Source of the DNA: Macrotis lagotis
Taxonomy: Eukaryota; Chordata; Mammalia; Peramelemorphia; Peramelidae
Length of the DNA stretch: 64,000 nucleotides
Assembly (NCBI RefSeq): GCF_037893015.1
Contig: NC_133661.1
Location: forward strand, 187,125,203-187,189,202
Reading direction: 5' to 3'
Part shown: positions 12,501 through 24,500 of the stretch, piece after piece
How the letters are laid out: each line of letters starts with the position of its first letter
Position numbering within the stretch: position 1 is the stretch's first letter
Made by a program: the position numbers and the translations under genes
Notes under the pieces: model-generated
The model's input: only the letters and a program-made list of their open reading frames with translations
Databases searched by the model: none
Told to the model about the DNA's origin: nothing

Positions 12501-15500
12501 ACAGAAGATTGAAGGGATGTAATGATGGTGATGCCCCAGATGCAACCTTACCCAAAGTCATGTGGGATTCTGGTATAGAACTCATTACATGCTTCCACCA
12601 GGCTCCGCCCACCAAGACCAGACCGGATACAATCTTCTATCTTCTTGAGTGACTGGTAACCTGCCTTGATTTGTGCCACTGTCAGCTTCCCTGTAGGCCC
12701 AATCAAAACACCAGATTTCCTAAATGAGTTTCTGATCTATCCCTTTAGACCATTTAAAGGAAACTCAATGCACCCAATCTTTATGCTATCCCCAATTCAG
12801 TACTTCTATCAGGGAAGTCCAATCTAGATTTATGGGGGAGAAAGAAGATCCCACTTTGAGATCTGGGGAAAGAAGGGAAGAATTCATTACAAGGCTCATA
12901 CCCAGCGGGGCTTTTTTGATATCATACTTCATCTCTACCATCATTTCTTCCATGGTCTGAATGTTGCAAATTAACTCTATCAACTCTTGGACTGGAAGCT
13001 CCAGCTGAGACTCTACTTTGGGAGGCGAAATGGGAGCCACTGTCCCTTCCTTTGATTCTTCTTCACCCTGAGACAGATTATAGAACCTATTTAGAAAGGA
13101 TTTATAGACATAATCTAGTTCTAGTCACATAAGTCCCTTCTACCTAACTCCTAACAAAGTCATGCAGTCTGCTTGAGAACCTCCTGGAGTAGCAAATTCA
13201 TTATTTTTGGAGGCAGTTCATTCTATTTCTAGACATCCTTTAATTATTAGAGTTCTTTTTTCTGGACTAGATCTATGACTTCATTGGCATAAGGAATACT
13301 CCATGAGGAACTTCCTGAATCCTTGGTAAATTAAGTCTTTTGTAAAGAAGTCTTAAAGAGGGGCAGCTAGGTGGTGCAGTGGATAAAGCACCCTCCCTGG
13401 AGTCAGGAGTACTTGGGTTCAAATCTGATCTCAGACACTTAATAATTACCTAGCTGTGTGGCCTTGGGCAAGCCACTTAACCCCATTTGCCTTGGAGGAA
13501 AAAAAAAAAAGAAGTCTTAAAGAATTGCCTGGGGCAGTGAGAGCTTAAGTGGCCATAAAGAGTTGAGACTGGACCCCAGGGCCAGCTCTCTACCCACTTT
13601 ACTTCTCAAAAAAGTTCATTCTATCGAGTCTAGTGTATGTTTGTAGTTTTGCCCATTTCTACAACTGTCCTCTAAAGAAACACAACATCCTTTTCAAATG
13701 CTTGAAAATCCCACGTCCTCTTTTACAAGTTAAATATCTCCAATTCCTTAGGCTATTCCCAGGGTTCTTTTGCTTAAAAAGAGTTAGAACTGAACACAAT
13801 GTTCTAAATGCAATTTTATCAATGTTTGACATTGTTGGAGCACTACTTTTCTATACACCCCTCTTCAACTAACAGTAAAACAGCAAATAAAAGTTTCCTA
13901 TAATCTGCAAGGATATGAGAGTTCTGCTCCTTCCCTGTCTACTTTGTCTCATTCTCACAACCATAATTAATCAAGATTATCAGTCACAAAATTGGTGAAT
14001 CCTAATCTTCAGGGAATGGTCAATTCCCAGGGAAAAAGGTAGCTTTACCTAAGGTGAGCTAACTATAGCTTTTCCCCAGAGGAAATGTTAGGAAATACCT
14101 GAGTATTGGTTGTATAGTCCATCTGGAGCATATCATATTTTCCAGGAACTTTCTCAAAGCTGCCACGATCTTCCCAACTATTCTTTGTTTTATCAAAAAA
14201 TCTGTGGAGTTCAAAGAAGAAGGGAGAAAACAATCACATAGATGAAGTTACATGACTATTTTCATACTCTGCAGAACAACTTTGCCTCATCACAAAGGAT
14301 CTTTGCGAAGCCCCACTTACTACATAGAATGTTCTCATATTACCATCCCATAAAAAACTATACTCAAAGGAATGGAAAGAGAGAAAACTCAAGAGGAATG
14401 AACAGGATTCTAAGGATTTTCAAAGTATGATTACATGAATCCTTGAGCCTAGACACAGAAGAAATAGCTCCCATTTTTCTGGTCATAAAAAGCAGGTATT
14501 TCTAAGGATTTGCAGGTCTTGGGATACATATTCAAGGGAAGGGAGAAGTTGATATAAAGACAGTTTCTGATCTCTAGATATTCTCCAGACATTGGAAGTC
14601 TCCTTTCCTCCTTGTCTTTTGAAATAATACAACATACCATCACATACTTGAATTTTATGGTCTCTAGTTAGCTTCAGAAAAGTCAGGCAGACAATTCCTA
14701 CTTGACTAAGAAGGTAGCATCTTCATCAAAAGAAGAGATGCTTTGGTGGATATTTTCCTGCCCACTTGCTAGGGCACTCACTTCTTTTGAAATATTTCTT
14801 TGGCTTTGTTTAGGTCCCCAGAACAAGTCACCAAACTGTGCTGTCCAACCTTCCCAACTGCAAAGGAAATGCCAGTGATAATGTCAGTCCTAAAGAGAAG
14901 CTCAATCCCTGTACAGTTGCTTAAGACAGAGAAAAACTTAATTTCCTCATGACTGCTATTCACTACTAAGGAAAAAGCAGGCCACAATGGTTGAAGGAGA
15001 CAAAGAAATTCTAGGGGTAGAGAAGTCTGGTAGAGTTTGAGGATTTGTTGATTCTTTTAATACAGATAATACATTTACCATAAAAGAAAGCAAGACCCAA
15101 ATCTAATTGCCCATATTGTTTTGACAGGGTCATCTTGGAGTCTGAAGGATGAACATTTCTTGAGAAGGGTACTGTTTCTCTTTGTACTTCCACCTCAAGA
15201 GCAGGAACTATATTAAATTTCTTTACTCAAGAAATCCATATTTCTTTGCATCACTCCAACCCTTCAGTTCCCATATGATCAATTCTAATCCAGAACACCC
15301 TTCATTTATTAGCAAACTGACCTAACTTTTCAAATACGATACCCCTCTCCCCCGCCCATGCTCCAAACCCCTTTTATAGCCATCACCTCGGCCCCATCTC
15401 ATCCAGACACTGAAGTTTCTCTGTCCATCATCTTCTAGCAGTTGGATGATATAATACTTGTTATTGTTGAACTGGAGATTGGTCTACAAGGATTGGAATA

Positions 15501-18500
15501 AAAAAAAGAGCACATAAACATAAGCTGGGTTAAATAGGAAATTCATATTATTTATTTTATTTTTTAGGTTTTTTTTTTTTTTTTTTGCAAGGCAGTGGAG
15601 TTAAGTGGCTTGCCCAAGGCCACACAGCTAGGTAATTATTATTATTAAGTGTTTGAGGCCGGATTTCAACTCAAGTATTCCTGACTCCAGGGCCGGTGTT
15701 CTACCCACTGCACCACCTAGCTGCCCCAGGAAATTCCTATTAAATGAGTTCCTTACATACAAACACCAATTTTCCCCTGGGAAATAGTGTAGAAGAGAGA
15801 ATTTTATGAGCAAGAAAAATGAGAACCAAAAGAAACTACCATTTCCTGATAGCTTTTAAAAAAACATTCTGCGATTCAAATCATGCATAAGAACCAGTGA
15901 ACATTCTAAAGCTCTGAACTTAGTCCTAGATAACCTGTTCTAGCTTCTTCTCTTTTGTCCCTCTGCTCCAATTCCCACCATTCCCTCCTTCCCCATCCTT
16001 AAAGCTCCTAAACCATTTGATCCTCTTCATTCTTAATTTATTCTAGTATATAGTGATTATTTTTCCAAGGAAAACAACAAACTCAAATCTGCAAAACTAT
16101 ACTAGTTATTTGGTTCCAGTTATTTCTTTTGTTAGTACTGACCACCACCAAGGCTTGTAGCAATCTGATAGAGAACTACAAGCAGGACAATGAAAGAAGA
16201 GGACAAAGAGCAAGGATCTCTTTTCCTTCAAGTTGGTATGTGGAGTAGGGGCCATTCTGGGGAGAATAGGACCAGGAAGTAGTACATCGGGGCAAAGTAC
16301 AACTGTGGTTTGACTGGAGTGAGGGAAAATCCACAAAGTAAAGCTTAGCTTAACATTGGAATACTGTTCCCTACACTGTCTGGTCCACTCCATACTTTCT
16401 TTGCTAATGTACACAGACTTTTCTTCCCTTCGTTTTCCAGCTTCCTATTAATTTAGTTAGAACTGACTTTCTAATTTGCTTAATCCACTCTTTCTGAAGA
16501 TGAAGCATAAAAGAAACTTCTAGGTTCTCAGTGAAATAGTAAAGATAACAGTTTTATAACTGGAAAAGCTGTTGTAATTAATGGACCTATTAAGTAGAAA
16601 ATTTCCTTTTTTCCATTCCCCATAACCTCTTCTTAATAAGAACTATAAAAGTAACTATAAAAAAAGTCTCAGAACAATTTTTGGTAATGTAATTTATTTT
16701 GCTCTTTGAGAAAAGGGTATCATATATCAACCTGCTAACAAACAGCTTAAAACATCTTGGGAAATATTTAATAGTAGGTGGGCTAGTATTGTGTTATAGA
16801 TGATACTGCCAAATAGATATTACCTAAGGTAAGGAATTCTGACTTAGGAGCATATGAACATATGGACCCTAACAATGAATAAAAAAGACAGTTTTCAGTG
16901 GAGCCAAGATGGCGGTGTGAAGGCAGCATTTCCCAGGAACTCTGACCCCCCCCCCCAAAAAACAAAGGATAGCTCTAACCAAAATTAAGAGGGCAGAACC
17001 CACAGAATTATGGAGTGATACATTTTGCCAGTCCAAGATAGCTTAGAGGTTCCGAGGGAAAGGTGTGTTTCACCAGGACCAGGGTTTGGAAAAAAAGCCG
17101 TGACACAGCCCAGCCCAGCCCAGAGACCACCAGCAACAGCTTGAAGGCCGTGAGAGAACTCTGCTCCACCAGAATGCGTGTAGAGTGAGGAGCACTAGCT
17201 GCAGAATCTGCAGAAATTCTCACTAGCTGTGAGAATCTGGAGAAATGCACCCCCAGAGAAGATAAGGGAAGTCTGCAGAGATTTCTCTGCTCTCCCTGGA
17301 GTAAGACTCTGCTGTTTGCCTACACTCAGATATAACAGTTTGGGGTTCCATACTAAATAACCAAGCTAGATCTCTCCTTATAGCCCCAGGGCAGAGGGTA
17401 GTGCTGTGGTCATCTACATATCAAAGCACAGAATAGAGAGCATAAGACCTTGGAGGAATAAAGGTCCCAGTGGGGTGTCCCCCCCAAAAAATAACCCCAA
17501 AGCCTTGAAAGTTCTGTAAATTAGTCTTGGACTGAGGAAATGAGTAAACAACAGAAAAAGAAGAATCTGACCACAGAGAATTACTTTAGTCCCATGGAAG
17601 ATTAAAACACATAGATGACGACAAAATCGAAGTTTCTATATCCAAAACCTCCAAGAAAATAGAAAATGGGCTCAGACTATGGATGAGCTCAAAAAAGACT
17701 TTGAAAAGCAATTAAAGGAGATGGAGGAAAAATTGGGAAGAGAAATGAGAGCGATGCAGAAAAATCACGAAAACCAAATCAAAAGCTTGGTGAAAGATAT
17801 ACAAAAAAATACTGAAGAAAATTATATGTTAAAAACCAGTTTAGGCCTAATGGAAAAAGCAAAACAAAAGGCAAATGAGGAGAAGAATGCCTTAAAAAAC
17901 AGAATTAGCCAGCTGGAAAAGGAGATAAAAGAGCTCTCTGGAGAAAATAACTCCTTCAAATGCAAAATGGAACTAAAGCAAGCTGATGACTTTGCAAAAA
18001 ATCAGGAAGAAACAAAAGACCTTGAAAACAGATCCAGAAGAAATAATTTTAAAATTATTGGGCTATCTGAAAGCCACAACCAGGAGAAGAGCCTAGATTT
18101 CATTTTTCAAGAAATAATACAGAAAAATTGCCCTGAGATCCTAGAAGCTGAGGGTAAAATAGAAATTGAGAGAATTCACTGGTCACCCCCTGAAAGAGAT
18201 CCCAAAAGAAAAACTTCCAGGAATATTATAGTCAAATTCTCAAACTCCCAAATCAAAGATAAAATTCTAAAAGCTGCCAGAAACAAGCAATTCAACTACC
18301 AAGGCTCCATAGTCAGGATTACACAGGATCTGGAAGCATCTACATTAAGGGCTCGTAGGGATTGGAATATGATATCCCAAAAGGCAAACGATCTTGGTTT
18401 ATAACTGAGAATCAACTATCCAGCAAAACTGAACATCCTCTTTCAGGGGAAAAGATGAACTTTCAATGAAACAGGAGACTTTCAAATTTTCCTATTGAGA

Positions 18501-21500
18501 TGACCAGAGCTGAACAGAAAGTTTGATCTCCAAGTACAGGACTCTGGTGAACTACTCAGAAAAGAATTAACTATGAGGAACTTGATGATGTTGAACTGTT
18601 TGTATTGCTGCATAGGAAGAAGATATTGCTAACTCATATGAACGTTCTCATTTATAAGAGCTGTTAGAAGGAGCATATACAGAGAGGACATAGGAAGGAG
18701 TGGAATATAATGGTATGATGTGGTAAAGGGATGGAGTCAATGGGTGATGGGGGAAAGTACTGGGAGGAAGGAAAAGGAAATGAAGAAGAAGCTGAGAGAT
18801 TTCACATAAGAGTCAAGAAAAAGCTTTTTCAATGGAGGGGAGAGGGGAAGGCAAGGGAGAATGAATGAGCCTTAATTCTTATAGGAAATGGCTCAAGGAT
18901 GAAATGACATACACACTTAATAGAGTGAGGAAATCTGTCTTGCCCTGGAGAAGGATGGGAGGAAAGGGATGGGATGAGGGGGAATGGGGGGTGGGGAAGG
19001 GAGGAATAGGTGATAGAAGAGAGGGAAGATCGAGGGAGAGGGTACTCAGATTCAACACACTTTGGGACAGGGCCTGAATGAAAGGAGAGAGAGAGAGAGA
19101 GAATAGAATAAATGAGAGTGGGGAGAAACAGAGTGGAGGTACAACTAGTAATAGCAACTGAGGGAAAAATATTGAAGCAACTTCTCTGGTGGACTTATGA
19201 TAGGGAAAGCAACTCACTCTAGAGAAAAAGCCATTGAAATCTGAACACAGACTAAGGTACATCTTTTCTCTCTCTATTCTTGAGGTTTTCCCATCTTCTT
19301 GGGGGGGGGTAGGGGGTTTGTTTATTCTTATGTTTACTCTTATAACATTCAATTTACATCAATGTATGGCATGGAAACAATGTAGAGACTGTCAGACAGC
19401 CTTTTGTGGAGGGGGAAAAATTACAGAATTCACAGCATTGCAAAAAATGATGGGTACATATTACTATTGTATATAATTGGAAAACAAATAGAATGTTAAA
19501 ATGTTTTAAAAAAAATACTTTTCAAAAGGCCTTGCCTTCTTACCTGATTCAGCATAACATCATATATATCATCCCCTTCACAATATACATGAGCCTAGAA
19601 GAATACAGATCAGACATAAGGAGATCTGACATTTACCAAAACAATTATTTGCAAAGTACTTTTACATAATGAAACCTCCTAATACCTTGAGGGAGGTTCT
19701 AAGCTCTATCATAGTCCTCACTTTAGGAGAATGAGGTTCAAAGAAGCTAAACAAGTTGCTCATAGGCAGCATTTGAAGAAGGCAGTATTTGAACCCAGAT
19801 CTCTTAGAACTCCAAATCCTGATTTCTACTCTTTCTGACACCAGGACAAGTTGGGCCCTGAGAAAGCCCTCAGGATTTTGCTCATCTCTACTGCTCTGAC
19901 AGAGCAAAGCTTCAATGAAAATGTGTCAGAAGTGGCCCTGACCAAGGCATTCATGCTCACTTGCAGATCCCAGAAGCAGGAGTAGCTGACTTCAAACACC
20001 TACTTCCTTGTCCTGTTTTCAGCAACATAGAGATATAGTACAGTCATCCTTACACCTCTGACTGCATAGCCCTCCCTCACGTGCATCCAGTTCCCTTGCT
20101 GATCATGGCATCACCTTCCTGATGTCATGTTCTTCCTCAAGAACAAAGAACAACACCCCCAGAGTTCCCATCCTATGGAATAGACTCTCAGGGGATGGGG
20201 CACATAATCTGTTAACAATGGGGAGATAAAGCTGACACTGCCCTATAGAACACCAAACTCTAGGGATGAATTTTAGCAGTAGCATCTACCAAAGGGAAGA
20301 CATTATTTTCTAAATTAAGGATTAGATAAAGGGTCTCTCACCTTTCCCACCTTAACTGCACACTCTGGGTCCACTGGAGCTTTGCCCTTCAGTAACAAGG
20401 TCTTCACAGTTACTGAGGAGATACAGATAAGCACTGTTTACAACTGGTGCTGGAATAAAAAAAATAGCCAGCACCTTTTTCATGTGTAATCTTCCTATTT
20501 CCTGATCAGTCTTTTATGAATAACTAGGAGAAAGGAGGCCAAGCCAAAATCTAGAAAACACTTCTGCTTAGTAGGCATAACAAGGTTGAAAAACCAGGAA
20601 AAAAAAAACAGAGGAGGATTTCTCTGATAAGAGAATGAAAAGAGGAAAATCAAGAGTAGTATGAGATGCTGCAGAGTGGTCAAGAAGGATTAAGATTGAC
20701 AGAAAACATTATATTTGACCATGAAGAAATTCCTGGTAACTTTGGAGATGGCAGTTTTAGATCAATGATATGGTCAAGCAACCTTCAGTGGCCCCAAAGG
20801 ATGGTTACCTTAGACCATATCTCAAAAGAACACACAAGCTACCCAGCAGAGTTGAAGGATCCAATATAAGCCTCTTCCCCAAAACTGCCCTTGATGCTAC
20901 CCTTCTTTACCCCCCTGAAGCTGACCTCTGTTCTCTTTGTTCTTGTCATTATTCTCAGCATCATCTGCCACAGGTTCTTCCTTCACTCCTTGTACGGAGA
21001 ATTCACCTCGGGCTTTCTTGGCTTCAGAAGGGTATTCCATAGATAAAGCATTGGATATATTTCTAGTACTGCCTCCATTAGCTTCAGTCAACTCTATAGC
21101 CACTAAAGGCAAAAAAGAGATAAAAACATAACATAAAGAAAAAGCAGAAAAAGCAGATCCCCAGATCTCCCTGGGAGTAGGGTAGAAGGAAGGACATAAG
21201 GGGAAAATTTTAGATGATACAAAACCAAAATACATTAATAAAATAGTTTTAAAAAAGAGGATATAAAATATGACTTTTTTCTCTGAAAAATTAGTATTTT
21301 TCATAAAGGATGAGTTGGGTAATAACTTCTACACATTACCAACAATTCCTAAATCCAATATTCTTGACATTCTTTGAGTAGTTTCCTCCATGATCTTTAA
21401 TACTTGAAGAGTTAATGGCCCTGATCATTTGGCAACCAGAGAATGATGATAAGCTAGGGAGCTAAGCTCCTCAACTTATAATGTTTTTGATGATTTTTAG

Positions 21501-24500
21501 TCCTTACTCTTTAATTTACTCTATAAATTGAAAGTTGTTCTTCACAATGTTCTCCTTGCTCCCCTGTAGGAATCATCCTCTATGCTGAAACAATGAATAG
21601 GTTTTTCTCCTTAGTGTATCTTTATCTATCCCCCTGTTCTCTTCAGTATATATACTTTTCTCAGTATGTCTTAGAACTTCTTTGTACACCCCATACCTTA
21701 TATAACTTGTTCCATCTTTCTCTACTATATGCATAAGATTATCCAATTGACTACTTCTTTCTCCACATATCAAAATCCCACGTTGAATTTCAGGCATTTT
21801 AAAATTAAATTAATAAACCTGAGAAACTACATATACCTGAAAGCTGGCGCTCTATTCTGCGCTGGTATCCACTTTTGCAATTGGTCTGTACCATGTTGTC
21901 CACATCCAGGGTATAACGTTTTCGGCCAAACATCACATCTATCTTTGACTCATTGCTTTCTGTTAGAGCTGCCTCCAGAGCCAGGCAAGTTTTAACATCA
22001 TATGGGATCCAGTCATCTTCCTCATCGTTCTGCCACTGCCAGACAAAATCTAAAGGGTAATAATATAATAAGGAAGATTTTGTAGGAGTTAGGGTGAAGA
22101 AGATAAAAGACAAAATTTTGAATTACCACCTCTACTCATCAGAAAGGTCTCAAAGGAAAATGTAAGTTGCATTTCTTTCCTCAAATTGTTACTAGGTCTT
22201 TCAGATTTGAGTCAATAAACATTTCTTAGGTGCTTAATCTTTTGCAAGCAATCTACCATCCAATGGTCCTGGAAACCAAACTATCTAATACAGAAATCCT
22301 AAGAGCCAAATTAGCCCTCTGACCTTCTACTTATAGTCTATAAAGAAAATCCAGGGGCGGCTAGGTGGCACAGTGGGGGCAGCTAGGTGGAGCAGTGGAT
22401 AAAGCACTGGCCCTGGAGTCAGGAGTACCTGGATTCAAATCCAGTCTCAGACACTTAATAATTACCTAGCTGTGTGGCCTTGGGTAAGCCACTTAACCCC
22501 ATTTCCCTTGCAAAAAACAAACAAACAAAAAAAAAGAAAATCCAACAAAACTCCTTTTTAATGATAGTGCCATGAAACAAGGAAACTATGTTATGATTAG
22601 AGAGAGGCACTGTAATCATTATGTTGACAACAAATGTGATTTGTACAAATTACAAGTTTTGCATAAGTAATAAAATAATAATAGATTTATGGTATCTGTC
22701 CCTAAATTGAACACCTCCTGATAAAAGAATAGACACTTACAGGAGTCCTTTTCCTTGATAGCAACAGCAATTCTCCTCTCAGACCTTGACTTTGTATTCC
22801 TCTGGACCATCTTCTTAAAGTCCACCTGGAGCTTCATGTTTCCACTCTCTGATGAAATATTTACCAAAGCAGTTCCTTTCCTGAAAGAAAAGCCCAATTT
22901 GAGGCAATCATTCCTATTCAAGTTCCTAAAATCAAAACCTTGGTAACTGTCATCCACAGACCTCCAGATCACTCCCCTTTATTTATCAATGAGTTCAGTT
23001 CATTGTTCACAATCTTTCTCTCCTCCACATTAGTGACTTTAAAATACATACTGACCCTCCCTCAAAAACCCTATCCATTTGGTTTCTTTACCTACTCAAC
23101 TTTTCACAATTTACTCCTTCATCCCATTTCAACCACACGCAGAGACTGTCATACCCTAGATCTTTTAATCACCCACAAAATACACTACTTCCATGTTCAA
23201 GAATTCCCCAAATTCCTTCTCTGACTATAATCTTTGCTTTCTGTTGTCAACCCAATTCTTTGTCCACACAGTAATCTCCAATTCCTTGAACCCTCATTTC
23301 TCCCTCAGGCCATTCACTACAGTAGCCACACTTTCCTTTTTTTCCCCATCTTGACCTCTTGTCAAACCAGTTGAATCCCTCACTCCTTTATCATATCACT
23401 AATTGCAGTCTGCCAAGCCTCAGTCTTGGATCATTCCTACCATGCACCATCTCTGCTCTTATATACATATTGCTAAAGAAGGTAGAGAAAATCATGCAAC
23501 TGTTCTGACAGGGTCTATTAAAAACTTTAGTTACAAAATTTCAACTGGGTTCTCAATGCTTCTAGACAATCTCCTCCTTTATTAAACTCACTTTCCCATT
23601 CTTCACAGCACTCTTCCAAACCATTTCATCCTTCCTCAAATTTCTAATGGCATCCACCCCCCTTATCCCACTCCCTCACCTGAGATCCTTGTCTCAAGTT
23701 TTACAGAAAAAAAATTGAGGCCATCTGCCATGAATTCTCTCTTCTACTTTCTTCCTTATCCCATACATGTGTGTGTGTGTGTGTATGTGTGTGTGATATA
23801 TATATATATATATATATACATATATTTATATATATACCCTCTGCCACTATCTTTCTTTACCCATCTCACATAATAAAGTAGCCTTACTCCTTTCTCTCTA
23901 TATACAACCAATTCCATTCCATCCCATCTCCTCAACAGATTGCCCCCACTGTCCTCTCCTACTCTATCACTTACTTTCAATCTCTTCCTATTGGTTCCTT
24001 CCCTACCTGCAAAACATACTCATGTCTCTCCATCCTCAAAAAACCCTCTCATGATACTTTCATCCCCTTTATATCTTCTGAAAAGGCTAATAGGTGCCTC
24101 TACTTTCTCTCCTCTCACTCTCTACTCAACACACTACAATCTGGCTTCCCATTTCTTTGTTCCACCAAAACTATTCTCTCCAAAGTTACTAAGGATTTCT
24201 TAATTACCAAATCCTGCAGCCTTTTCTCATTCCTTATTCTTCTGAACTTCTCTAGTCTTTGACATTGTTGACCACCTTCCCCTGGATATTCTCTTGAGTT
24301 TTCTTTTGAAGGTCTCCTTATATCTACTGGAACCTTCCTTCTCCATCTCCTTTGCAAAATTCTCATCTACATTCTAAATGCTGGATTATAGTTGAAATCA
24401 TACTCTCAAGTCAATTCTAGGCCCCTTCTCTTCTCCCTTTATAATATTACTCCCTCTCTACTAATGATCTCTCATCAGCTCCCAAGGATTGAATGATCAT

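Larger units (their letters stand above)
16898..19516 (+). mobile_element. HAL1-like (L1 ORF1-only) LINE in PARP2 intron 7
   Basis: The element begins with a 'ggagccaagatggcggtg' type L1 start. It has a 5' UTR, an ORF1 region and a 3' UTR ending in an A-rich tail, about 2.6 kb in all, with no ORF2. The overall layout matches HAL1 ('half-L1') elements. Its 3' UTR shares 'atggcatggaaacaatgtag' and a G-run with the L1s of this window. Opposite orientation to PARP2. A deleted L1 is the alternative explanation. Confidence 0.65.

Noticed and set aside
18879-19352. Minus-strand open frame of 157 codons
   Set aside because: It is antisense to the purine-rich 3' part of the HAL1-like element; low-complexity Ser/Pro/Leu content with no domain.
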